A program made the translations under genes and the position numbers. This document shows, piece by piece, positions 1-6,025 of a DNA stretch of 7,091 nucleotides (its first letter is position 1; each line of letters begins with the position of its first letter). The stretch comes from Bacillota bacterium (GTDB lineage Bacteria > Eremiobacterota > SpSt-956 > JAKJGF01), in assembly GCA_029555925.1 (NCBI GenBank), contig JAKPQU010000339.1, positions 1-7,091 on the forward strand, given 5' to 3'. The notes under the pieces were generated by a model. That model ran no database searches, was not told the DNA's origin, and saw nothing but the letters and a program-made list of their open reading frames with translations.

Positions 1-11
1 CTTTTCCCTCT

Positions 12-1244
12 TCACCACACAACAGTGGCAAAATAATCGTCAAAAGTCTCTCTCCTTCTTATTAATTTCACCGAACCGTCTTCCTTTAACACAAGCTCGG
101 GAGACCTCAGTTTACCGTTATAATTAAATCCCATGGCATGACCGTGAGCGCCTGTATCATGAATTACTATTATATCGCCTGTGTCAATACGGGGTAATAC
201 CCTGTCTATGGCAAATTTATCATTATTTTCACAGAGAGAGCCTGTAATATCGTATTTATGAGTGGCCTCATGTTGCTCTTTGCCCATAACTGTTATATGG
301 TGATAGGCTCCGTATATGGCAGGTCTCATAAGGTCTGCCATGGTGGCATCAAGGCCTATGTAATTTTTATAAATTTCTTTCTTATGTATTACCTTCGATA
401 CAAGATAACCATAGGGACCTGTTATAAATCTTCCGAATTCCGTAAATAATTTAAAAGGTTTTATATTGTCTTTTCTTATGAGGACTTCATAAAGGTCTTT
501 TACATGTTCCGATATATGTTTCAGATCCAGAGGCTTTTCTTCAGGTCTGTAAGGTATTCCCAGGCCTCCTCCCAGGTTAAGGAAATCAATATCTATTGAA
601 AGTTCTCCGGAAATTTCAACGACCAGTTCAAACATCATTCTGGCAACTTCAACAAAACATTGTCCGTCGAGTTCGTTGGACACTATCATTGTATGAAGGC
701 CGAATTTTTTCACGCCTTCCTCTTTAAGAATTTTATATCCTTCAAAAAGCTGTTTTTTCGTAAAACCGAATTTTGCATCTCCCGGCTCGCCTATTATATT
801 GTTCCACATAGCAAAAGTTCCCGGATTATAACGTAAACATATGGTAGAAGGTATATATAAATGCTTCTTTAAAAAATCTATATGTGTTATATCATCCAGG
901 TTAATTATGGCACCCATGTTCAGGGCTTTTTCATATTCCCCGGAAGGTGTATTGTTTGATGAAAACATAATATCTTCACCTGACACATTGCATTTTTCCG
1001 CCAGCATAAGTTCTGCCATAGAACTGCAGTCAAGGCCGCATCCTTCCTCTTTCAGAATATCCAGTATGTAAGGAGTGGGAGTTGCTTTTACCGCAAAATA
1101 CTCCTTGAAGTCACACCATGAAAAAGCTCTGAGAAGATTTCTTACATTTTCCCTTATGGCTTTTTCATCATATATATAAAACGGTGTGCCGTATTTCTCT
1201 GCTATTTCAAGTATTTGTTCCTTATTAAAAGGCAAAATTTTCAA
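12..1244 (-). CDS. lysA: Diaminopimelate decarboxylase (LysA), PLP-dependent, TTG start
   Basis: Probable cytoplasmic enzyme that decarboxylates meso-diaminopimelate to L-lysine, the last step of the diaminopimelate route. The 410 residues are the usual length for this fold-type III PLP family. Visible motifs are the PLP lysine K53 in YFAVKATP, H184 in the barrel, the phosphate-binding glycines LNLGGG (222-227), the EFGR segment (269-272; EPGR in most members), DATMADLMRPAIYGAY (299-314), and CENND (338-342), the counterpart of the CESxD motif that favours diaminopimelate over ornithine or arginine decarboxylases. The usual GLHCHIGSQ segment is replaced by GLHTMIVSN (182-190), so this is a divergent subgroup. 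The start is TTG at 1244, backed by a perfect AGGAGG seven bases upstream; no ATG fits. It lies 158 bases after the deaminase gene on the same strand, so cotranscription is possible but unproven. The family assignment is firm; exact substrate preference is inferred. Confidence 0.93.
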   Translation of the reverse strand: MKILPFNKEQILEIAEKYGTPFYIYDEKAIRENVRNLLRAFSWCDFKEYFAVKATPTPYILDILKEEGCGLDCSSMAELMLAEKCNVSGEDIMFSSNNTPSGEYEKALNMGAIINLDDITHIDFLKKHLYIPSTICLRYNPGTFAMWNNIIGEPGDAKFGFTKKQLFEGYKILKEEGVKKFGLHTMIVSNELDGQCFVEVARMMFELVVEISGELSIDIDFLNLGGGLGIPYRPEEKPLDLKHISEHVKDLYEVLIRKDNIKPFKLFTEFGRFITGPYGYLVSKVIHKKEIYKNYIGLDATMADLMRPAIYGAYHHITVMGKEQHEATHKYDITGSLCENNDKFAIDRVLPRIDTGDIIVIHDTGAHGHAMGFNYNGKLRSPELVLKEDGSVKLIRRRETFDDYFATVVW

Positions 1245-1251
1245 TATAAAT

Positions 1252-1257
1252 CCTCCT
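1252..1257 (-). promoter_or_regulatory. Ribosome binding site fixing the TTG start of lysA
   Basis: The minus strand reads AGGAGG, a perfect anti-16S match, seven bases before TTG at 1244. It decides in favour of the rare TTG start codon. Confidence 0.88.
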
Positions 1258-1263
1258 CTTTTT

Positions 1264-1401
1264 CAGTGACCAGTTATCAGTGACCGGTTATATTATCCTT
1301 CACCCTTTACTACTCCCTTTTCACTTTTCATTTTTCACTTTTCACGACTCACGACTCACGCAACCACCCGTGACGCGTCACGCGTTACGCGTCACGCCAA
1401 A
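1264..1401. repeat. Heptamer-periodic repeat array A, between the deaminase gene and lysA
   Basis: From 1318 to 1401 the plus strand can be cut into consecutive 7-base units without a phase break: TTTTCAC, TTTTCAT, TTTTCAC, TTTTCAC, GACTCAC, GACTCAC, GCAACCA, CCCGTGA, CGCGTCA, CGCGTTA, CGCGTCA, CGCCAAA. Before it, 1264-1291 is CAGTGAC-CAGTTAT-CAGTGAC-CGGTTAT, a 14-base (2x7) repeat. The array fills almost the whole gap and ends one base before the deaminase stop codon. It shares the 17-base core CGTGACGCGTAACGCGT (minus strand, 1380-1396) with arrays B and C. It has no coding character. It resembles short dispersed intergenic repeats known from many bacterial genomes; its function is unknown. 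Confidence 0.85.
1369..1396 (-). other. GC-rich hairpin just after the deaminase stop codon
   Basis: Positions 1369-1378 (CGTGACGCGT) and 1387-1396 (ACGCGTCACG) are perfect inverted repeats of 10 bases around an 8-base loop. They begin six bases past the deaminase stop on the transcribed strand. There is no U-tract after it, so it is not a standard intrinsic terminator. It could stabilise the 3' end of the mRNA or partly attenuate read-through into lysA, or be a by-product of the repeat units. An overlapping 14-base perfect palindrome sits at 1369-1382. Confidence 0.5.
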
Positions 1402-1402
1402 A

Positions 1403-2728
1403 CTACCCTTTATAGCTTCTCACCGGATTCATCTCCCGTCCCACCATGCGAAAAGCTCTTTTTTCTGCTTCATACATAATTTTTTCTTCATCAAGGGTCG
1501 TGAGATTACCCTTATCAAGCAATAATTTTCCGTCACATATAACATATTCTATATCATCCGGGTGGGATGTATAGACTATATTTGACTTCACATCATGACA
1601 CGGAGTCCAGTGAGTTTTTTTCTTATTAAAAAGAATTATATCTGCCGGTGAGCCTTCTTTTATGACACCGCTGTCTTTAAATCCCATAAGAGAGGCAGAA
1701 CCGCCGGTTGCAAGACGAAGAATCACATCACCGGGGAAAGATGCAGGATCGCCTGTAAGATTTTTATGTACAAGCCCCGTAAGTCTCATGACTTCAAGCA
1801 TATTCAGGTCATTATTCGATGCGGGGCCATCTGTTCCGAGTCCGACTTTTACTCCTCCCTTAAGAAGCTTTTCAAGGGGAGACATACCCATGGCCAGTTT
1901 CATATAGGTTTTTGGAGTATGTGCCACATATACTCCTTTTTCCGAAAGTATTTTTATATCTTCATCCGATACTGATATACAGTGAGCACTTATACAGTGA
2001 GAGTCAAAAACTCCCGTATTTAAGAGATGCTCTACAGGGCTTCTGCCATATTTTGCCATAGAGACAGAAACCTGTTCTTCAGATTCCGAAAGATGAAGAT
2101 GAATCCCTGTATTTAACTCCCTTGCCTTATCTGCCACAAGGACAAGGAAATCAGGAGGACACATATATGGGGAATGGGGGCCGACGACACATTTAATTCT
2201 TCCTTCACATGAATTATGATATTCTCTTATAAAAGACAGTGTATCTTCAAAGGTTTTCTTCCCCACCTCCCCGTCTTTCCCGGTGCCAAACTGACACCAT
2301 GCAAGAGTGGCTTTCATGCCTGATTCAGCAACTGCTTTTGCAACCATATCCATATAAAAATAATGATCACAGAATCCCACTGTTCCGGATCTTATCATTT
2401 CACAGCATGCAAGAACGCTTCCCCAGTAGACATCTTCCGGTTCCATCGCAGATTCCGCCACCCATATCTTCTCATTGAGCCATCTGTCAAAAGGAAGATC
2501 CTCGGCCCAGCCCCTTTCAAGAGTCATAGCAGAATGACAGTGACTGTTAAAAAAAGCGGGTAGAGCAATATAGTTGTGTCCGTCAATAACCAGATCAGGC
2601 GTAAAACCTTCCGGCACTGTCCCGGTTGAAAGAATATGTTTCCCTTCAACCACTATATCTGCATTGCTCAGAATGTCGTCCTTTTCGTCAAGAGTTATGG
2701 CTGTAACATCTTTTATTAATATTGACAT
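1403..2728 (-). CDS. mtaD: Amidohydrolase, 5'-methylthioadenosine/S-adenosylhomocysteine deaminase family
   Basis: A 441-residue metal-dependent amidohydrolase of the MtaD/TrzA-type group, predicted to deaminate methylthioadenosine, S-adenosylhomocysteine or related adenosine derivatives in the cytoplasm. An N-terminal beta-sandwich strand leads into HCH (63-65, metal), WxAE with E92 (substrate ribose contact in the family), GPHSPY (183-188, H185), HLHLSE (210-215, metal H212 and acid E215), AHC (H249) and GTDGPASNN (298-306, metal D300). The spacing matches the characterised Thermotoga enzyme as I remember it. One substrate-proximal segment is unusual: HTPKTYMKL (270-278) replaces the common HNPxSNxKL, so specificity could differ (5'-deoxyadenosine, guanine or another purine). 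The ATG at 2728 is chosen because AGGAAG stands seven bases upstream; an in-frame extension to 2809 would run into the upstream terminator hairpin. Stop is TAG, followed at once by heptamer array A. Confidence 0.88.
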   Translation of the reverse strand: MSILIKDVTAITLDEKDDILSNADIVVEGKHILSTGTVPEGFTPDLVIDGHNYIALPAFFNSHCHSAMTLERGWAEDLPFDRWLNEKIWVAESAMEPEDVYWGSVLACCEMIRSGTVGFCDHYFYMDMVAKAVAESGMKATLAWCQFGTGKDGEVGKKTFEDTLSFIREYHNSCEGRIKCVVGPHSPYMCPPDFLVLVADKARELNTGIHLHLSESEEQVSVSMAKYGRSPVEHLLNTGVFDSHCISAHCISVSDEDIKILSEKGVYVAHTPKTYMKLAMGMSPLEKLLKGGVKVGLGTDGPASNNDLNMLEVMRLTGLVHKNLTGDPASFPGDVILRLATGGSASLMGFKDSGVIKEGSPADIILFNKKKTHWTPCHDVKSNIVYTSHPDDIEYVICDGKLLLDKGNLTTLDEEKIMYEAEKRAFRMVGREMNPVRSYKG

Positions 2729-2735
2729 AAAAACA

Positions 2736-2741
2736 CTTCCT
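2736..2741 (-). promoter_or_regulatory. Ribosome binding site of the deaminase gene
   Basis: AGGAAG on the minus strand, seven bases before ATG at 2728. It supports this start rather than the upstream in-frame codon at 2809. Confidence 0.8.
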
Positions 2742-2788
2742 GAAAATAAAATAAGATTGAAGATTCGATAAACATTCCATATTTCCTT

Positions 2789-2820
2789 TAAAAAATAAAT
2801 AAGGGGCACTTTCGTGCCCC
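2789..2820 (-). terminator. Intrinsic terminator of the TPR gene
   Basis: Reading leftward, GGGGCAC-GAAA-GTGCCCC (2820-2803) is a perfect seven-pair GC-rich stem closed by a GNRA-type GAAA tetraloop. A T-rich tract, TTATTTATTTTTT, follows down to about 2789. It begins 18 bases after the TPR gene stop codon and separates that gene from the deaminase/lysA pair. Confidence 0.92.
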
Positions 2821-2838
2821 CTGTTTACATAGTATTAC

Positions 2839-5607
2839 TTAGAAGTAAGGGAACATCGGGTACATGCCCATACCGAGTCCCATACCGAGTCCAATGCCGA
2901 GTCCCATACCGAGTCCTCCCAGACCCATACCGAGTCCCATGCCGAGACCTCCGAGTCCCATGCCATATCCTCCCATGCCCATCATACCGAGTCCTCCGAA
3001 CATAAGGCCGCCGAAGGGTATGCCGGACATCATAATAGAAGCCATGGAGAAAGCATTTAACATATTATAATAGTTATTAAGAGCTATAGGATTAATAGTG
3101 GGAGCAGCATTGTACAGTGCACCACAGTAAGGTGCTCCTACAGAGGTCATATTATTGCTCTGTCCTCCGTACATAGAAGCATTGCGGAAGCACTGATCTG
3201 CTTCAACATTATTTCCCAGAGCCTTGAGTATAGTTCCTTTACCCTTCCAGGCAGAGGCGTACTGGGGGTTTCTCTCGAGAGCTTTATTATAGCAGTCAAG
3301 AGCTTCACTGGTTCTGTTCTGCTGTTCCAGGGCAAGTCCTTTGCTGTACCACCCTTCCGCTTTACCCGGATTGAGTGCTATAGCCTGGTCATAAAGGGCC
3401 ATAGCATCCTGAGGTCTCTGTGCACGATGGGCAGCCACACCGTCATACATAACACTGTTATATTTAGCATCTACATTATTCGGATCCAGCCTCAATGCTT
3501 CATCAATACATGCCTTTGCATCATGGAAATTCCCCTGCCTGAGAAGCATCATGCCTCTTTCGTTAAGAGTGGCAATCTGCCCGGCAGTCTGACTGTTGAT
3601 GCCGGCGGGGCCATTTACATTTCTAAGTGATTCGGCTTTCTGGAAGCATGCATCTGCATCAGCATATTTACCCATCTGTTCCAGTAGCCCGCCTTTTGCC
3701 TGCCATGCCTCGACAAGGGACGGATTAATGGAAATAGCTCTGTCCAGACATTCCATTCCTTCTCTATAGCCGGCGCCATCGGCAGTTATATTCAGAGCCT
3801 TGCCAATCAGTGCATCCGTATTCCTGGGGTTTATGTCCAGGATTCTGTCATAACATGCTACAGATTCATCAAATTTACGCTGGGCACTTAAAATACTTGC
3901 TTTCTTATCGAGTGCATAAGTATCATTGGGGTCGACCTTCAGAGCCTCATTAAATGACTCAAGAGCCAGGTCTCCCCTGCCTGCACTGATAAAATCTGTG
4001 CCTCTGTTATTATAAAAGGCAGCAGTTTTTGCACTTTCAGTTCTGGCAGCATCTCCTTTGAAACTCATAATCTTTGCTTTCTGTTCTTTGGCAAAGCTGT
4101 CGTTCGGGTCAACGGCAAGAGCCATGTCAAAAGACGCAAGAGCTGCATCATACTGGCCGGCCTTCATACTGTCGGTTCCTCTGTTATTATAAAAGGCAAT
4201 AGTCGCCGCATCTTCCTGAAGTCTTCTTGATGTTTTAGGAGAAATATCTTCGGCTCCAGTTTTATCAACATCTTTAAGTTCTTTCAGTTCTGCTTTTGGC
4301 TCAAGGGTTTTCATGGGTTCAGCCTTGAGATCTTCCAGGTCCGGTTCTGCATTCTTATCAGGAATAGATGTTTCTACAAGTTCAGTTGTTCCTTTTCCTG
4401 TCTCAATCTGAGCAAGAGGTTTCAGATGTTTCGTATCGGAAATATCCTTCATAGGGGTTGCCTTTGCATTTCCATGTAAGGCTTTTGTGCCTTTTACCGG
4501 TTTCATGGCAGTGCTTTTTGCTTTTTTGGTCTGATCGGTTTCATCTACAAGAGTCTGTGCTATTGCCTTTGAATTTTTAAGGGCTTTTGTAGACAGACCG
4601 GTCTTTTGCTGAAACTCTTTCAGATCGGCGGCAGCCTCTGCAGCATCCTGACGGGGTGTGGATTTCTTAATCTTATCAATCTTCTCGAGTTTTCCCGCAT
4701 CAAGCTGTCTTTCACCGGACAGATTGTCTCCCTGAGAATCACCTTTCTGTTTCTCGCTCACCGTTTCATGTCTGAGCCTCTGTTCTTCTTTGAGTTCCAG
4801 AGATGTTCTTGCTTCATCGGAACCTTTAGATTTTGCTTCTTTTGCAGTAACAGTATTTTCCATTATACCTGCACTGTCTGCTGCTACATGAAGCCTTTCT
4901 TCCACCTGTTCTTTATCAGTAGAAGCAACCTTCTGGAATTCGGAAAGTTTCGGCTGATGATGAGTTTTTACCATCTTCCCTGAAAACTTGTTTTCATGAG
5001 AGCTTGCGATCTGCTGTGCTTTTCCTCTTACAGATGGTCTTGTGAATTTCGGCATCTGCTCAAGCTGGGTCTGTTTCTTTTCCATTTCAGAATCAGTTCC
5101 GCCTGCGCTCTGGAAAGCACCGCTTCTCTGTGCAGCTTCTTTTGATTCCTTAGCTGTTGCCTGAAAAGTTCCGGTAAAAAACTGCCCTGGCTTCTGCTGT
5201 GTTTTTTCTCCTTTTACCTTTTCTTTATCAGGAGTTTTTACAGCTGTTCCGCCCTGAAAATTACCTTTAAGTTTGAATTCCTTAGCCTGTTCTCTGAGAA
5301 GGTCAAGCTGTTTCATATTGGCATCTTTCTTTTCCTTCTCATCTTTGGGAACAAAAGCTTCACTGCCAAGACTACCTGTTCCTTCGCTCTTTTCCTTTTC
5401 TTTTTTCTTCTTGGCTTCTTCCTGTTTGGAGGCTTCATCTGACTTTTCTGCGCCTTTCAACTTCTGGCTCAGGTTTTCGCCTGCTCTTTTGATCTGCTGC
5501 TGCCCTTCCTGGGTTGTCTTAGCACTGCCGGCTGCACCTGCGCCCAGAGTCTGCATGTTTTTCATTATGGAAGCGCTGTCAAATTTGCCGCCTACTCCAC
5601 CTACCAT
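2839..5607 (-). CDS. Large TPR-repeat protein with disordered N-terminal half and Gly/Leu/Met-rich tail
   Basis: Unrecognised 922-residue protein in three zones. Residues 1-470 are low complexity, rich in K, E, T, Q and A, with no Cys or Trp and Lys/Glu runs near residues 60-75, so probably disordered. Residues 472-814 hold about nine TPR-like helical hairpins (starts near 472, 531, 563, 597, 632, 680, 712, 750, 784) with typical A-x-x-x-[YF]-x-x-A-[IL]-x-x-[ND]-P endings, a protein-binding scaffold. Residues 815-922 contain no charged residue; 865-922 are about 26 Gly, 12 Met and 10 Leu in GLGM units, ending YPMFPYF. No signal peptide or classical membrane helix is evident. The ATG at 5607 is preferred because AAGGAG ends eight bases upstream; the in-frame GTG at 5616 overlaps that site. 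The gene has its own terminator and a likely upstream promoter, and diverges from a pseudopilin gene. A scaffold or self-assembly role is inference only. Confidence 0.9.
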   Translation of the reverse strand: MVGGVGGKFDSASIMKNMQTLGAGAAGSAKTTQEGQQQIKRAGENLSQKLKGAEKSDEASKQEEAKKKKEKEKSEGTGSLGSEAFVPKDEKEKKDANMKQLDLLREQAKEFKLKGNFQGGTAVKTPDKEKVKGEKTQQKPGQFFTGTFQATAKESKEAAQRSGAFQSAGGTDSEMEKKQTQLEQMPKFTRPSVRGKAQQIASSHENKFSGKMVKTHHQPKLSEFQKVASTDKEQVEERLHVAADSAGIMENTVTAKEAKSKGSDEARTSLELKEEQRLRHETVSEKQKGDSQGDNLSGERQLDAGKLEKIDKIKKSTPRQDAAEAAADLKEFQQKTGLSTKALKNSKAIAQTLVDETDQTKKAKSTAMKPVKGTKALHGNAKATPMKDISDTKHLKPLAQIETGKGTTELVETSIPDKNAEPDLEDLKAEPMKTLEPKAELKELKDVDKTGAEDISPKTSRRLQEDAATIAFYNNRGTDSMKAGQYDAALASFDMALAVDPNDSFAKEQKAKIMSFKGDAARTESAKTAAFYNNRGTDFISAGRGDLALESFNEALKVDPNDTYALDKKASILSAQRKFDESVACYDRILDINPRNTDALIGKALNITADGAGYREGMECLDRAISINPSLVEAWQAKGGLLEQMGKYADADACFQKAESLRNVNGPAGINSQTAGQIATLNERGMMLLRQGNFHDAKACIDEALRLDPNNVDAKYNSVMYDGVAAHRAQRPQDAMALYDQAIALNPGKAEGWYSKGLALEQQNRTSEALDCYNKALERNPQYASAWKGKGTILKALGNNVEADQCFRNASMYGGQSNNMTSVGAPYCGALYNAAPTINPIALNNYYNMLNAFSMASIMMSGIPFGGLMFGGLGMMGMGGYGMGLGGLGMGLGMGLGGLGMGLGIGLGMGLGMGMYPMFPYF
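2869..2994 (-). repeat. 12-base tandem repeats encoding the GLGM tail
   Basis: The plus strand has five exact copies of CATACCGAGTCC (starts 2869, 2881, 2905, 2926, 2983) plus variants at 2893, 2938 and 2959, interrupted by short 9-base units such as 2917-2925 and 2950-2958. On the coding strand each unit reads GGACTCGGTATG, Gly-Leu-Gly-Met. Near-identity at the DNA level, not only in protein, points to recent slippage or unequal exchange. All units are multiples of three, so length change keeps the reading frame. Confidence 0.9.
4001..4198 (-). repeat. 177-base internal duplication in the TPR region
   Basis: An identical 21-base stretch occurs at 4001-4021 and 4178-4198, exactly 177 bases (59 codons) apart. 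It encodes AFYNNRG at residues 471 and 530. The protein stays similar after each copy (about 45 residues, through xALxSFxxALxVDPND and on to KAxIxS). This suggests that the first two TPR units arose by duplication of a 59-codon module, longer than the usual 34. Confidence 0.75.
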
Positions 5608-5615
5608 ATCTATCA

Positions 5616-5621
5616 CTCCTT
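5616..5621 (-). promoter_or_regulatory. Ribosome binding site fixing the ATG start of the TPR gene
   Basis: The minus strand reads AAGGAG eight bases before ATG at 5607. The alternative in-frame GTG at 5616-5614 begins inside this site, so it is an unlikely start. Confidence 0.82.
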
Positions 5622-5684
5622 ATTTAGTTAGAATGGAATGACTATACTTTTATATCATAAAAAAAGATAGATCAATTTCACTTT

Positions 5685-5714
5685 ATTATATCACAGTTTG
5701 AAATTTATATTTAA
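5685..5714 (-). promoter_or_regulatory. Candidate promoter of the TPR gene (extended -10)
   Basis: The minus strand carries TGATATAAT (5693-5685), a perfect extended -10 element. Only weak -35 candidates lie 17-18 bases upstream (TTAAAT or TAAATA, 5708-5714). Transcription would begin near 5678, leaving a leader of about 70 bases. A second, weaker extended -10, TGATATAAA, lies at 5657-5649. A weak -35 together with upstream TTAACA repeats fits an activator-dependent promoter. Confidence 0.6.
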
Positions 5715-5719
5715 ATAAT

Positions 5720-5752
5720 TTGTTAACTTTATGTTAAAATTCTGTTAAAAAA
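5720..5752. promoter_or_regulatory. Three 11-base direct repeats, PhoB/PhoP-type operator candidate
   Basis: TGTTAA occurs at 5721-5726, 5732-5737 and 5743-5748, each exactly 11 bases apart and separated by A/T-rich 5-base spacers. On the minus strand this reads TTAACA-N5-TTAACA-N5-TTAACA, which matches the known Bacillus PhoP box (TTAACA-like repeats with about 5-base spacing). On the plus strand it resembles the 11-base CTGTCAT-type units bound by PhoB. The repeats lie just upstream of the candidate -35 of the TPR gene promoter, and also about 9 bases before a plus-strand TATAAA. The regulator is inferred; it may be another OmpR-family protein. Confidence 0.55.
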
Positions 5753-5757
5753 AGGAA

Positions 5758-5763
5758 TATAAA
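5758..5763 (+). promoter_or_regulatory. Possible plus-strand -10 element beside the 11-base repeats
   Basis: TATAAA begins nine bases after the last TGTTAA, close to the spacing between a Pho box and the -10 in PhoB-activated promoters, where the box replaces the -35. It would send transcription toward the pseudopilin gene, through heptamer array B, with a leader of about 250 bases. The long leader and simple sequence make this tentative. Confidence 0.3.
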
Positions 5764-5788
5764 GATGTAACGGAGAAATATCTGGAGA

Positions 5789-5920
5789 GTCGTGAGACGT
5801 AAAAAGTGAAAAGTGAGTCGTGAGGCGTGAAAAGCCCCCCCTGTGGTCGCCCGGTACCGGTGAAAACACGCATTACGCATCACAAACCACGCGTTACGCG
5901 TCACGTAAATTACGCATAAC
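5789..5920. repeat. Heptamer-periodic repeat array B with two opposed arms
   Basis: The left arm (5789-5837) reads in 7-base units GTCGTGA, GACGTAA, AAAGTGA, AAAGTGA, GTCGTGA, GGCGTGA, AAAGCCC. The right arm (5870-5904) reads GCATTAC, GCATCAC, AAACCAC, GCGTTAC, GCGTCAC, with a looser extension to GCATAAC at 5914-5920. The left arm is of GTGA type and the right of TCAC/TTAC type, so the arms point in opposite directions. Between them is a GC-rich spacer with seven C's (5835-5841) and a 10-base palindrome CCGGTACCGG (5851-5860). The right arm contains the shared 17-base core on the minus strand (5889-5905). This accounts for most of the long upstream gap of the pseudopilin gene. Confidence 0.82.
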
Positions 5921-5943
5921 AATACAAAAGAATCCTCAAAAAA

Positions 5944-5958
5944 ATCCTTAATAAGGAT
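5944..5958. promoter_or_regulatory. 15-base odd palindrome upstream of the pseudopilin gene
   Basis: ATCCTTA-A-TAAGGAT is a perfect 7-base inverted repeat with one central base, about 68 bases before the pseudopilin start. It is a plausible operator for a dimeric regulator. No nearby strong promoter supports it, and it could be chance in A/T-rich DNA. Confidence 0.3.
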
Positions 5959-6009
5959 AAGCATTCAGCTCTCGCGGGACTCTTGTGAAGATCTCAATAT
6001 AAAGTCTCA

Positions 6010-6015
6010 GGGGAG
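6010..6015 (+). promoter_or_regulatory. Ribosome binding site deciding the GTG start of the pseudopilin gene
   Basis: GGGGAG is ten bases before GTG at 6026 but only one base before the in-frame GTG at 6017, which is too close for initiation. The later start is therefore preferred, although its spacing is at the long end. Confidence 0.6.
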
Positions 6016-6025
6016 AGTGATTCTC

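Noticed and set aside
1264..1401. CRISPR array
   Set aside because: Units are 7 bases and contiguous, without unique spacers.
1280..1525. 81-codon plus-strand ORF beginning in array A
   Set aside because: It is made of repeat units and the antisense of the deaminase 3' end; no start signal.
2729..2809. N-terminal extension of the deaminase gene by 27 residues
   Set aside because: It lacks a ribosome site, reaches into the terminator hairpin of the upstream gene, and reads as A/T-rich hydrophobic sequence with no family match. The ATG at 2728 has a good AGGAAG.
2864..3070. Plus-strand ORF rich in Pro-Ser-Pro-Ile repeats
   Set aside because: It is the antisense reading of the 12-base GLGM repeats in the TPR gene, with no ribosome site.
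4606..4983. 125-codon plus-strand ORF
   Set aside because: It is antisense to the disordered part of the TPR gene. The Phe/Cys/Leu-rich product is what the reverse of Lys/Glu codons gives; no start signal.
5273..5641. 122-codon plus-strand ORF with hydrophobic appearance
   Set aside because: Antisense to the Lys/Glu-rich N-terminal coding sequence and running over the TPR gene's start and ribosome site; its hydrophobicity is a shadow effect.
5734..5964. 76-codon minus-strand ORF across heptamer array B
   Set aside because: It is translated repeat sequence with no ribosome site and no coding character.
5998..6003. TATAAA as a -10 just before the pseudopilin gene
   Set aside because: No -35 at usable distance, and transcription would begin at or within the ribosome site.
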